Assembly: GCA_029881775.1 (NCBI GenBank)
Contig: JAOULY010000050.1
Span: 1 to 9,120 of the forward strand
Reading direction: 5' to 3'
Length of the DNA stretch: 9,120 nucleotides
From: Gammaproteobacteria bacterium
GTDB lineage: Bacteria; Pseudomonadota; Gammaproteobacteria; UBA9214
The position numbers and the translations under genes are program-made. Position 1 is the first letter of the stretch. Each line of letters begins with the position of its first letter. Of the stretch, positions 1 to 6,737 are shown piece after piece. The notes under the pieces were generated by a model. That model made no database searches and was not told the DNA's origin. It was given only the letters and a program-made list of their open reading frames with translations.

Positions 1-1938
1 TCTTAACCAGCTGCGGCCAACCCAGATTCCGTCCCGTGTAATGACGGACTCATGCGTATCCAGCCGGTCACGCAACGCCAGCGCCGCACCAAGTGAATCA
101 GCGGCATAGATACCATCCAGGAATGCACCGACCGACCAGGGTGCAGTCACCTTGTCGGCCAGCGGCACGCCAGCGTGCCCGCCAGCTGTTGCTGCGCCCG
201 TGGCGCTGAGATCAAACAGTGAAACATCGCCTTCGGTCAGGCTACCCAGCACGCTTTCGGCGTTAGCCAGCCCATCGACACAGACGGCTTCAAGATAATT
301 ACCGAGCGCCGTCTCGACCGCATGCTCCCAGCCTTCCTCGACCTGTATTTCCTGCGCCAGCCTGGGCGCGGCCTGCAGGCCATGGGTTTTCAGCCAGCCG
401 CTGATCTGTTCGGAACGCTGGCCGAGCGCGGCACGCTGCAGCGTTTCCAGCGAGGCCAGCTGGCCACGCGTATCGTGATGCTCGCTCTGCAGGCCGGTCA
501 GGGTGCGCGCCTGCGCCTCCATGCCCTCGCGCAGATCGCTGATCCGGCGGGTAGCGGTTTCCAGCCTGACCTGCACACCGGCGACCAGCAATTCACGCGC
601 CTCGAGGTCTGCGGCAAGCTGCTCTATGTCTGCCGCCAGTGAATGACTGCTGAGTTGTTGCTGCTCATTGCCCATGCGACCAAGACGTTCATCCAGCTGC
701 AGCATGTGACGTTCAAGATGATCCAGGCGCGCACGCTCCACCTGTGCAGACTGCGTGCGTTCGGCAACCCGCTGATTGAAGGCATCCCATTCCAGCTGCC
801 ATGACTGCATGGCCTGTTCCGCTTCGGCCAGCGCGGCATTGGACGACACCAGTCGCTCGCTCGCCGCCGTATACTCGGGTCCGATCACTTCGAGGTTGCC
901 AGACAGTTCGGCCAGTCGTTCGCTATCAAGCCTGATATGTGTCTCGACCTCGGCAAGCGTCTCCTCGGCGCGGCTCAGCTCCTGTTGCTGCTGCTGGCGT
1001 GATTCACGGTGATGCTGGATCGCCTGCTCGACACGCGCAACGTCCGAACCGAGCTTGTAATAACTGCCCTGCACGGCATTGAACGCGTCGTTGGCCTCCG
1101 TCAGGTTCTGACGCAATGTTTCGAGTTCGCTTTCGATCTTGCGTTGCTCGGCCGTTTCGGCCTCCAGCGCCAATTGGCGCTCACTCAGCAGCCGTTCCCG
1201 CTCGCTGCATTGTTCATGCATGGCGTTGTAACGCAGCGCCAGCAATTCCGCGCTGACCTGGCGTTCTTCTTCCTTCAGTTCCTTGTAACGCTCAGCGGCG
1301 CGCGACTGGCGCTTGAGTTTCTCCAGCTGCTTGTCGATTTCCTCGAGCAGGTCATTCAGACGGTCGAGGTTTTCGCGCGTGTGACGGATACGGGTTTCGG
1401 TTTCACGCCGGCGTTCCTTGTACTTGGATATGCCCGCCGCCTCTTCCAGGAATGCACGCAGGTCATCCGGCTTGGCTTCTATCAGGCGCGAGATTGTGCC
1501 CTGTTCAATGATCGAGTAACTGCGCGGACCCAGGCCGGTGCCGAGGAAAATATCGGTGATATCGCGCCGCCGGCACTTGGTATTGTTGAGGAAATAGCTG
1601 GATGTCCCGTCGCGTGATACCTGGCGTCGAATGGAGATCTCGTTGTAGCCGGCATACTGCCCGGCGATGGTACCGTCGCTGTTATCGAACGCCAGTTCGA
1701 TGCTGGCGTGACCGACCGGCTTGCGCCCGTTCGAACCATTGAAGATGACGTCCGTCATCGAATCGCCGCGCAGGTTCTTGGCGGAGGACTCCCCCATCAC
1801 CCAGCGCACCGCGTCGATAATATTGGATTTACCGCACCCGTTCGGGCCGATAACGCCGACGAGATTACTCGGCAAGTGGATCGTGGTCGGGTCGACGAAG
1901 GACTTGAAACCGGCCAGCTTGATCTTGGACAACCGCAT
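1..1938 (-). CDS. smc: Chromosome segregation protein Smc, N-terminal 646 residues (cut by window edge)
   Basis: Smc is the ATPase of the Smc-ScpAB condensin, which holds and compacts sister chromosomes near the origin. The minus-strand frame is open without a stop from the ATG at 1938-1936 to base 1. The N-terminus reads MRLSKIKLAGFKSFVDPTTI, typical of gammaproteobacterial Smc. The Walker A motif GPNGCGKS is at residues 31-38, the head continues through IIEQG (Q-loop Gln146) and the conserved FLEEAAGISKYKERR stretch from residue 163. A long charged, Gln/Glu/Arg-rich coiled coil follows from about residue 175 to 500. The last roughly 120 residues look like the start of the hinge, ending in VITRDGIWVGRSWLR. 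About 520 residues of the usual 1,160-1,170 lie outside the window, so Walker B and the signature motif cannot be checked. No good Shine-Dalgarno sequence precedes the start. It is transcribed divergently from queF. Confidence 0.96.
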   Translation of the reverse strand, partial: MRLSKIKLAGFKSFVDPTTIHLPSNLVGVIGPNGCGKSNIIDAVRWVMGESSAKNLRGDSMTDVIFNGSNGRKPVGHASIELAFDNSDGTIAGQYAGYNEISIRRQVSRDGTSSYFLNNTKCRRRDITDIFLGTGLGPRSYSIIEQGTISRLIEAKPDDLRAFLEEAAGISKYKERRRETETRIRHTRENLDRLNDLLEEIDKQLEKLKRQSRAAERYKELKEEERQVSAELLALRYNAMHEQCSERERLLSERQLALEAETAEQRKIESELETLRQNLTEANDAFNAVQGSYYKLGSDVARVEQAIQHHRESRQQQQQELSRAEETLAEVETHIRLDSERLAELSGNLEVIGPEYTAASERLVSSNAALAEAEQAMQSWQLEWDAFNQRVAERTQSAQVERARLDHLERHMLQLDERLGRMGNEQQQLSSHSLAADIEQLAADLEARELLVAGVQVRLETATRRISDLREGMEAQARTLTGLQSEHHDTRGQLASLETLQRAALGQRSEQISGWLKTHGLQAAPRLAQEIQVEEGWEHAVETALGNYLEAVCVDGLANAESVLGSLTEGDVSLFDLSATGAATAGGHAGVPLADKVTAPWSVGAFLDGIYAADSLGAALALRDRLDTHESVITRDGIWVGRSWLR

Positions 1939-1967
1939 GGGCGCTAAATGTACTCGATCAGGACCGG

Positions 1968-1973
1968 AATATA
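1968..1973 (-). promoter_or_regulatory. Possible -10 element for smc
   Basis: On the minus strand this reads TATATT, five of six matches to the sigma-70 -10 consensus, and would start transcription about 22 nt before the smc ATG. No convincing -35 hexamer lies 16-18 nt upstream. It sits in the only AT-rich patch of the smc-queF gap, and on the other strand the overlapping TATACA (1970-1975) could serve queF, so the two genes may share this patch. Confidence 0.3.
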
Positions 1974-1997
1974 CAACCATTTGTTATCGGGAATTCC

Positions 1998-2027
1998 TTG
2001 CACCCATCATCTTGTGTCTTGTATGGT
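1998..2027 (+). promoter_or_regulatory. Weak promoter candidate directly before queF
   Basis: TTGCAC (1998-2003) and TATGGT (2022-2027) are separated by 18 nt. The -35 matches consensus in three positions and the -10 in four, so this is weak. If used, transcription would begin at or next to the queF ATG at 2034, giving a leaderless or nearly leaderless mRNA. The alternative TATACA at 1970-1975 would give a leader of about 50 nt. Confidence 0.2.
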
Positions 2028-2033
2028 GCCCGC

Positions 2034-2423
2034 ATGTCGACTCTACCCAGCAAGGACCTCGAGACCTTCCCGAATCCGCACCCGGAGCGGGACTACACCA
2101 TACGCATCCGGATGCCGGAGTTTACCTGCCTGTGTCCGAAAACCGGCCAGCCGGACTTCGCCACCCTGCACCTTGCCTACGTGCCGGACCGGAAATGCGT
2201 TGAGCTCAAGTCACTCAAGCTCTATGTCTGGTCCTGGCGTGACGAGGGCGCGTTCCACGAAGCGGTCACCAACCGGATCCTGGCCGACCTGGTGACGGCC
2301 TGCCAGCCCCGCTACATGCAATTGCGCGCGGAATTCATGGTCCGTGGCGGTATCTACACCGATGTCGTCGTTGAGCACCGCCAACCGGACTGGCAGCCAC
2401 CCGCACCGGTAGACCTTCCATAA
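2034..2423 (+). CDS. queF: NADPH-dependent 7-cyano-7-deazaguanine reductase (preQ1 synthase) QueF, short form
   Basis: QueF reduces the nitrile of preQ0 to the amine preQ1, a cytoplasmic step of queuosine synthesis for tRNA. The 129-residue protein is of the short single-domain type, unlike the ~280-residue E. coli enzyme. The catalytic stretch FTCLCPKTGQPDFA has the nucleophile Cys34 and the proton donor Asp41. The QueF NADPH motif appears as ELKSLKLYVWSWRDEG (residues 57-72), followed by the substrate-binding His75-Glu76. I chose the ATG at 2034 because MSTLPSKDLETFPNP matches family N-termini. An in-frame TTG at 1998 with GGGA five bases ahead would add 12 unlike residues. Only a weak GGTG (2025-2028) precedes the chosen ATG. 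The kinase gene begins 52 bp downstream on the same strand, so the two may be co-transcribed. Confidence 0.95.
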   Translation: MSTLPSKDLETFPNPHPERDYTIRIRMPEFTCLCPKTGQPDFATLHLAYVPDRKCVELKSLKLYVWSWRDEGAFHEAVTNRILADLVTACQPRYMQLRAEFMVRGGIYTDVVVEHRQPDWQPPAPVDLP

Positions 2424-2475
2424 CATATTGATATTGAAGTAATTAAGACCTCAACCACGCGTTCCCGGGACTCTC

Positions 2476-3750
2476 ATGGACGCCTACCTGGGCATTGATT
2501 TCGGTACATCAGGCTGTCGCTGCTGCGTCATTGACGGGCATGGCCAGTGGCTGGAAACGGTGCGCCAGGCACTGCCGGCCCCGCTGCGCCGGGATAGCGC
2601 GGTGGAACAGCGGCCGGAAATCTGGTGGACGGCACTGGGCGACTGCCTCGACCGCCTCGGCACACGCCTCGACCTGTCCCGTATCCGCGCAATCTGCATC
2701 GATGGCACCTCCTCAACCCTGCTGCTCTGCGATGCAAGCGGGCGGCCCCTGTCCCCGGCGCTGATGTACAACGACAGCCGCGCACGTAAGGCGGCCGCTG
2801 ACGTGGCGGCCGTGGCACCGGTCGCAGCAGCGGCACACGGCGCCAGCGCCAGCCTCGCCAAGCTGCTGTGGCTGCTTGATACACCCGCTGCTGACCAGGC
2901 CGCGCATGCGCTGCACCAGGCTGACTGGCTGACCGGTCGACTGTGCGGACGTTTCGGGGTCAGCGACGAGAACAATGCCCTCAAACTGGGCTATGACCCG
3001 AGCGCGCGCCGCTGGCCCGACTGGTTACAGCAACTGCCGGTCCCGGCTGCCCTGCTGCCGGACGTGGTACCGGCCGGACACAACCTGGGACCGCTCACCA
3101 CGGACGCCTGCCAGCGCTGGGGCTTTCGCCCGGACACACGGGTGGTCAGCGGCACCACCGACAGCACGGCCAGCTTCATCGCAACCGGCGCCGGTCGCGG
3201 CGACGCGGTCACGGCGCTTGGCAGCACGCTGGTCCTGAAAATACTGTCTGAACACCCCGTCTCGGACCCGGAGCATGGCGTATACAGCCAGCGTCTCGGC
3301 GATCACTGGCTGGTCGGTGGGGCATCCAACAGCGGCGGCGCCGTGCTGGCACAGTTCTTCGATCGCGAGGCAATTGACCGCTATACGGCCAGCCTGCAAA
3401 TCGACCGGCCAACCGGCCTGGACTACTACCCGCTACCGGCGACCGGTGAACGGTTTCCGGTCAACGACCCGTCGCTGGCACCCCGGCTAACCCCACGACC
3501 GGCTGATGATGCGGTATTTTTCCAGGGCATCCTGGAAGGCCTCACAGCCATTGAAGCACGCGGTTATGCGTTGCTGGAGGCGCTTGGCGCTCCGGCGCCG
3601 ACACGCATCCTTACGACTGGCGGTGGCGCAGTCAACGCAGGCTGGCGGCTGATGCGCGAGCGGGCACTGGGCGTGCCGGTCCTGACTGCAGGGCAGCAGG
3701 AAGCCGCTTACGGTGCGGCGCTGCTGGCGATGCGGAGCAATTCGCCGTAG
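2476..3750 (+). CDS. FGGY-family carbohydrate kinase, probable D-ribulose kinase (cyanobacterial/plant XK-1 type)
   Basis: It is expected to transfer phosphate from ATP to a pentulose, most likely D-ribulose, giving ribulose 5-phosphate for the pentose phosphate pathway. The 424-residue protein starts with GIDFGTSG, where Asp8 and Thr11 belong to the ATP site. It continues with IDGTSS (75-80), MYND (97-100), HQADWL (147-152), SGTTDS with the probable catalytic base Asp229, TALGSTLVLK (246-255), VGGASNSGGA (280-289), GLDYYPL (314-320) and the adenosine motif TTGGGAVN (380-387). This motif series, including GVSDENNALKLGYDP and the GERFPVNDPSLAPR region, recalls the D-ribulose kinase of Synechococcus and plastid XK-1 of Arabidopsis. 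Classical xylulokinases are about 480-500 residues. A short GGGA (2466-2469) precedes the ATG. No sugar transporter or isomerase is adjacent, so the substrate is inferred from family resemblance; xylulose remains possible. The 52 bp gap to queF shows no terminator. Confidence 0.85.
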   Translation: MDAYLGIDFGTSGCRCCVIDGHGQWLETVRQALPAPLRRDSAVEQRPEIWWTALGDCLDRLGTRLDLSRIRAICIDGTSSTLLLCDASGRPLSPALMYNDSRARKAAADVAAVAPVAAAAHGASASLAKLLWLLDTPAADQAAHALHQADWLTGRLCGRFGVSDENNALKLGYDPSARRWPDWLQQLPVPAALLPDVVPAGHNLGPLTTDACQRWGFRPDTRVVSGTTDSTASFIATGAGRGDAVTALGSTLVLKILSEHPVSDPEHGVYSQRLGDHWLVGGASNSGGAVLAQFFDREAIDRYTASLQIDRPTGLDYYPLPATGERFPVNDPSLAPRLTPRPADDAVFFQGILEGLTAIEARGYALLEALGAPAPTRILTTGGGAVNAGWRLMRERALGVPVLTAGQQEAAYGAALLAMRSNSP

Positions 3751-3773
3751 ATCGCGCTGCGTACGCGAATACA

Positions 3774-3801
3774 CGATAGAATATCGCGGATGCGATCCGC
3801 G
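3774..3801. repeat. Two overlapping inverted repeats before cysZ
   Basis: CGATA-GAA-TATCG (3774-3786) runs directly into CGCGGAT-GCG-ATCCGCG (3785-3801), both perfect and with three-base spacers. A further GCGTACGC palindrome lies at 3759-3766. Together they occupy most of the 68 bp between the kinase stop and the cysZ start. There is no T-run, so this is not an ordinary intrinsic terminator. TAGAAT (3777-3782) inside the first repeat is a possible -10 box, which would make the repeats operator-like, but no matching -35 is evident. In RNA the second repeat would form a strong hairpin ending 17 nt before the cysZ ATG. Confidence 0.6.
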
Positions 3802-3818
3802 CCTGCAGCCTCCTGAAC

Positions 3819-4577
3819 ATGCCTGGCAAACCCACACGTCATTCCGGCTTTCATTACCTGCTGGAAGGTTTCCGCCTGATTCGCCAACCCGGCCTGCGCC
3901 GCTACGTGGCGGTCCCCCTGCTGGTCAGCATACTGGTATTCAGTGGCGCGCTGTTTGCGCTTGGCTGGTGGCTGGACATCATGGTTGATTCGCTGCTGGC
4001 GAAAATTCCGGGCTGGCTGGACTGGTTGCGTTACCTGGCATGGCCGATATTTGCGCTGGCCGGTGTGCTGGTGGTGTTTTACAGTTTTTCGATTCTGACC
4101 AACCTGGTGGCCGCACCCTTCAATGGCATGCTGGCCGAAGCGGTTGAACAACACCTGACCGGACAGGCAATCGACACCGGTGGCTGGCAGGCGCTGCTGA
4201 AAGATGTGCTCCCCAGCCTGTTATCGGAACTGCGCAAGTTGCTGTACTTCGTGCTGCGTGCAGTACCGATGGGCATCCTGTTTCTGGTGCCGGGTGTCAA
4301 CCTCGCTGCACCGCTACTGTGGGCGCTGTTCAGCGCGTGGATGCTGGCCATCGAGTATGCCGATTACCCGATGGCCAACCACAGGCTGATGTTTTCGGCG
4401 CAGCGCAAACTGCTGCGTGGCCGGCGCATACTCGCCTGGGGCTTCGGTGGCGGCACACTGCTGATGACGATGATCCCGCTGCTGAATTTTCTTGCCATGC
4501 CGGTGGCGGTCGCCGGTGCCACCGCCATGTGGGTTGGCGAATTCAGATCCGGTTCACAAACGCAGCCAGCCGGTTGA
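3819..4577 (+). CDS. cysZ: Sulfate transporter CysZ (EI24 family membrane protein)
   Basis: CysZ is an inner-membrane protein that lets sulfate enter for cysteine synthesis. The 252-residue protein is close to the E. coli length. It shows the family landmarks GFHYLLEGFRLIRQPGLRR (10-28), a first hydrophobic span at about 29-51, a second at about 72-95, APFNG (99-103), a hydrophobic stretch at about 141-179 with FLVPGVN and LFSAWMLAIEY, DYPMANH (182-188), and a last hydrophobic span with MTMIPLLNFLAMP and VAGATAMW (216-238). The ATG at 3819 puts nine residues before the conserved GF, fitting homologues. No Shine-Dalgarno is visible; the leader instead carries CCTCCT (3809-3814), which resembles the anti-Shine-Dalgarno. 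The 3' end overlaps the converging aminotransferase gene by 35 bp. In E. coli cysZ adjoins zipA-ligA; here it is close to smc, which in Pseudomonas precedes zipA-lig. Confidence 0.93.
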   Translation: MPGKPTRHSGFHYLLEGFRLIRQPGLRRYVAVPLLVSILVFSGALFALGWWLDIMVDSLLAKIPGWLDWLRYLAWPIFALAGVLVVFYSFSILTNLVAAPFNGMLAEAVEQHLTGQAIDTGGWQALLKDVLPSLLSELRKLLYFVLRAVPMGILFLVPGVNLAAPLLWALFSAWMLAIEYADYPMANHRLMFSAQRKLLRGRRILAWGFGGGTLLMTMIPLLNFLAMPVAVAGATAMWVGEFRSGSQTQPAG

Positions 4578-5703
4578 TCCCTTCCTCGAGGTTTTCCAGC
4601 GACGTGGTATAGGCGAAACGCACATGCGCCTCCGGCCGGTAGTGCCCGAAGTCGAGGCCCGGCGTAATCGCCACCCCGGCCTGTTCCAGCAGGTCCATCG
4701 AGAACCGGTAACTGTCGTCCGTAAAACGGCTGCAGCCGGCGTAAAGATAAAAGGCGCCATCCGGAGTCACCGGTATATCGAAGCCGAGATCACGCAACGC
4801 GGGCAACAGCAGATCGCGTCGCTCACGAAACGCCGCGCGGCGTGCTTCGAGGATGGCAATATTTTCATCCCCGAACGCCGCAAGCGCGGCGTGCTGTGCA
4901 ACCGTCGGTGCTGCCAGAAACAGGTTCTGCGCCAGCTTGTCGATACCCGCAACGAACTCATCCCGCACCACCAGCCAGCCGAGACGCCAGCCTGTCATGC
5001 CGAAATACTTCGAGAAACTGTTGACCACCGTCACGTCGTCGGCAATCGACAGGGCGGTTTCCGCCTGATGCTCATAAGTCAGACCGTGATAAATCTCATC
5101 GACAACCAGCGCGCCGGCATGCCGCGAGGTAACGGCATGGTAGCCACGCAATGTTTCTGTATCCAGCACCGTGCCGGTTGGATTGGATGGCGAGGCAACC
5201 AGCAAGGCCACCGTTGCATCATCCCAGTACTGCTCGACCTGTCGTGCTGTCGGCTGGTAGGCGGAACCGGCGTCGACCGGGATACCGACCGGCTCGCCAT
5301 TCAGCAGGTAGACGAAATTCCGGTTACACGGATAGCCCGGGTCTGCCATCAGCACCCGCTCACCCGGGTTGACCAGCATGGCCATGATGAGTTGCAGGGC
5401 CGCCGATGCGCCCGGCGTAATCACGATACGTTCAGCCGCGACACTGACGCCGTAACGTGACTGGTAAAAGCCGGCAATGCGTTCCCGCAGCTGCGGCAGA
5501 CCGGTGGCCGGCGTGTAGTGTGTAATACCGGCAGCAAGCGCGGCCAGGCCGGCGTCGATCACCGGCTGCGGCGTAATAAAATCCGGCTCGCCGATTTCCA
5601 TGTGGACAATGGAGCGGCCGGCAGACTCAAGCGCACGCGCACGCGCCAGTAACGCCATCACATGAAATGGCTGGATGGCATCCATGCGGTCTGCAATATG
5701 CAT
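4543..5703 (-). CDS. Class I/II pyridoxal-phosphate-dependent aminotransferase
   Basis: A cytoplasmic fold-type I transaminase that would move an amino group between an amino acid and a 2-oxo acid. The 386-residue length is normal for the aspartate/alanine aminotransferase-like group. Visible motifs are EIGEPDF (36-42), HYTPATGLPQLRE (62-74), TPGASAALQL (96-105), DPGYPCN (121-127), SPSNPTG with Asn174, VVDEIYHGLTYE with Asp202 and Tyr205, the cofactor lysine Lys232 in NSFSKYFGMTGWRLGW, and the carboxylate-binding Arg362 in HVRFAYTTS. All residues needed for activity are present. The ATG at 5703 has GGGGA (5708-5712) four bases ahead; an upstream in-frame extension to 5814 would cover the end of the phosphatase gene and lacks family features. 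It lies 11 bp after the phosphatase stop, so the two form one operon. The substrate cannot be read from sequence; glutamate or aspartate with 2-oxoglutarate or pyruvate are typical. Confidence 0.9.
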   Translation of the reverse strand: MHIADRMDAIQPFHVMALLARARALESAGRSIVHMEIGEPDFITPQPVIDAGLAALAAGITHYTPATGLPQLRERIAGFYQSRYGVSVAAERIVITPGASAALQLIMAMLVNPGERVLMADPGYPCNRNFVYLLNGEPVGIPVDAGSAYQPTARQVEQYWDDATVALLVASPSNPTGTVLDTETLRGYHAVTSRHAGALVVDEIYHGLTYEHQAETALSIADDVTVVNSFSKYFGMTGWRLGWLVVRDEFVAGIDKLAQNLFLAAPTVAQHAALAAFGDENIAILEARRAAFRERRDLLLPALRDLGFDIPVTPDGAFYLYAGCSRFTDDSYRFSMDLLEQAGVAITPGLDFGHYRPEAHVRFAYTTSLENLEEGINRLAAFVNRI

Positions 5704-5714
5704 GCAATCCCCGC

Positions 5715-6497
5715 TCAGGCGGGCATGACCCGTTGATTCAGCTGGTGCAGTCGCTGCAGGTACGCCACGTCCACCATTCCAGCGGGCGCGCAGTCGCCGG
5801 CCAGCAGATGACACGGCTGGCCGGGTTCGCCGAGTTGATCAAGCACGGCCAGCGCGCCGCTGAAGTCCTGTTGCGCGGTATAGGGATTCACGGTTATCAG
5901 GCTGGCGACACCGGCCGCCGCCGCGGACTGCAGTCCGTTCAGCGAGTCCTCGATGGCGATACATGCATCCGGCGACAGGCCCATCCGTTCAAGCGTGTAG
6001 TCATAGATATCCGGTGCAGGTTTTTTCTTCGGCACCACGCTGCCGGCGGCGATCACCTCGAACCAGTCCGTGGCCGGCTCGCTGAATGAATGCTCAAGCA
6101 AGGCTGTGACATTGTCCGGTGTTGTGGTCGTCACGATCGCCAGTCTTAACCCCGCCGCGCGCGCTGCCTGCAACAGGCGTTCTACGCCGGGACGCAACGG
6201 AACCGCACCACGACCGAGGGCGCCGACGTAGTAGCGTGTTTTGCTGGCGTGCAGCTCGGCGATGAAACCGTCACCATCCTCTGGCAAGCGGTAGCCGGGA
6301 CGTTCACGCTCGAGAAAATAGCGAATACGCTCCTTGCCGCCGGTTACCGCCAGCAGTTCGCCATACAGCGCCTGGTCCCACACCCAGTCGAGGCCGGCTT
6401 CGGCAAATGCGGCATTGAAGGCCTGTCGGTGTATGTCTTCGGTATCAGCAAGTGTCCCGTCAACATCGAGTAACAGCGCCTGTAATTCGGATTGCAT
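5715..6497 (-). CDS. cbbY: CbbY-type HAD-superfamily sugar phosphatase (probable xylulose-1,5-bisphosphate phosphatase)
   Basis: CbbY enzymes in Rhodobacter and Arabidopsis remove phosphate from xylulose 1,5-bisphosphate, a misfire product that inhibits Rubisco. The 260-residue protein has HAD motif I DVDGT (nucleophile Asp11, acid Asp13), motif II IVTTTT (Thr123), motif III in VVPKKKPAPDIY (Lys159) and motif IV IEDSLNG (Glu183, Asp184). The helical cap (about 20-90) carries LYGELLAVTGGKERI, the stretch that points to CbbY rather than phosphoglycolate phosphatase or beta-phosphoglucomutase. The ATG at 6497 has a strong AGGGAGAGG Shine-Dalgarno (6504-6512) and begins just before the first strand of the fold, so I prefer it to an upstream in-frame ATG at 6557. 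It is the first gene of a two-gene unit with the aminotransferase. No Rubisco or phosphoribulokinase gene is visible here, so the physiological substrate is inferred; beta-phosphoglucomutase-like activity is the main alternative. Confidence 0.85.
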   Translation of the reverse strand: MQSELQALLLDVDGTLADTEDIHRQAFNAAFAEAGLDWVWDQALYGELLAVTGGKERIRYFLERERPGYRLPEDGDGFIAELHASKTRYYVGALGRGAVPLRPGVERLLQAARAAGLRLAIVTTTTPDNVTALLEHSFSEPATDWFEVIAAGSVVPKKKPAPDIYDYTLERMGLSPDACIAIEDSLNGLQSAAAAGVASLITVNPYTAQQDFSGALAVLDQLGEPGQPCHLLAGDCAPAGMVDVAYLQRLHQLNQRVMPA

Positions 6498-6532
6498 GTG
6501 TCGCCTCTCCCTGAAGTTTAATCGCCTTCGAC

Positions 6533-6562
6533 GGTATAACGGGCCGAATGCGAGCATGGCAA
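6533..6562 (-). promoter_or_regulatory. Probable sigma-70 promoter of the cbbY-aminotransferase unit
   Basis: Read on the minus strand, TTGCCA (6562-6557, five of six matches) is followed after 18 nt by TATACC (6538-6533, four of six). Transcription would start near 6526, giving a leader of about 29 nt that contains the strong Shine-Dalgarno of the phosphatase gene. The -35 lies about 35 bp from the -35 of the divergent dksA promoter. Confidence 0.5.
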
Positions 6563-6596
6563 AATTTTCACCCTGATTTCCTGCAATCCAGCGTCC

Positions 6597-6624
6597 TTGA
6601 CTAATGCAGAAAGTGGCGTATAAA
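6597..6624 (+). promoter_or_regulatory. Probable sigma-70 promoter of dksA
   Basis: TTGACT (6597-6602) and TATAAA (6619-6624), each five of six matches to consensus, are 16 nt apart. The predicted start near 6631 is preceded by TAACGC and followed by a C-run. A 5-bp inverted repeat, GGCGT (6615-6619) and ACGCC (6627-6631), flanks the -10. E. coli dksA is known to be negatively autoregulated with ppGpp; the GC-rich start region would permit that here, but this is inference. The leader to the dksA ATG would be about 107 nt. Confidence 0.65.
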
Positions 6625-6648
6625 TAACGCCCCTATAGATATTCCGGA

Positions 6649-6664
6649 CAGGTCATTATACCTG
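6649..6664. repeat. Inverted repeat in the dksA leader
   Basis: CAGGT and ACCTG are separated by CATTAT, a perfect 5-bp inverted repeat about 18 nt downstream of the predicted dksA transcription start. It could be an operator or a weak hairpin, or chance. The rest of the 240 bp between the phosphatase and dksA starts holds only the two promoters and the small hairpin before the dksA ribosome binding site. Confidence 0.3.
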
Positions 6665-6710
6665 CAACCGCGAAAATCTGAACTTTAAATCCTGCACAAA
6701 CAGCGAGTTA

Positions 6711-6729
6711 AGCGCGTATGCGCTCGGGA
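6711..6729 (+). promoter_or_regulatory. Small hairpin and ribosome binding site of dksA
   Basis: AGCGC-GTAT-GCGCT (6711-6724) would form a five-pair RNA hairpin ending one base before GGGA (6726-6729), the likely Shine-Dalgarno eight bases ahead of the ATG at 6738. The hairpin could influence ribosome access. The stem is short and no experimental parallel is known to me. Confidence 0.4.
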
Positions 6730-6737
6730 CAGTTTAC

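Noticed and set aside
322..1947. Plus-strand open frames opposite smc, up to about 200 codons
   Set aside because: They are antisense shadows; the minus-strand frame encodes an unmistakable Smc with Walker A and coiled coil throughout.
1939..2033. preQ1 riboswitch upstream of queF
   Set aside because: I could not find the short stem with a C-rich loop and A-rich tail expected of preQ1-I, and the gap is short; no supporting structure seen.
4492..5460. Plus-strand 322-codon open frame opposite the aminotransferase
   Set aside because: The minus frame carries all PLP-enzyme motifs; the plus frame has no recognisable domain and begins inside cysZ in another frame.
5703..5814. Upstream-extended start of the aminotransferase
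   Set aside because: The extension covers the 3' end of the phosphatase gene in another frame, and the ATG at 5703 has its own ribosome site and a family-like N-terminus.
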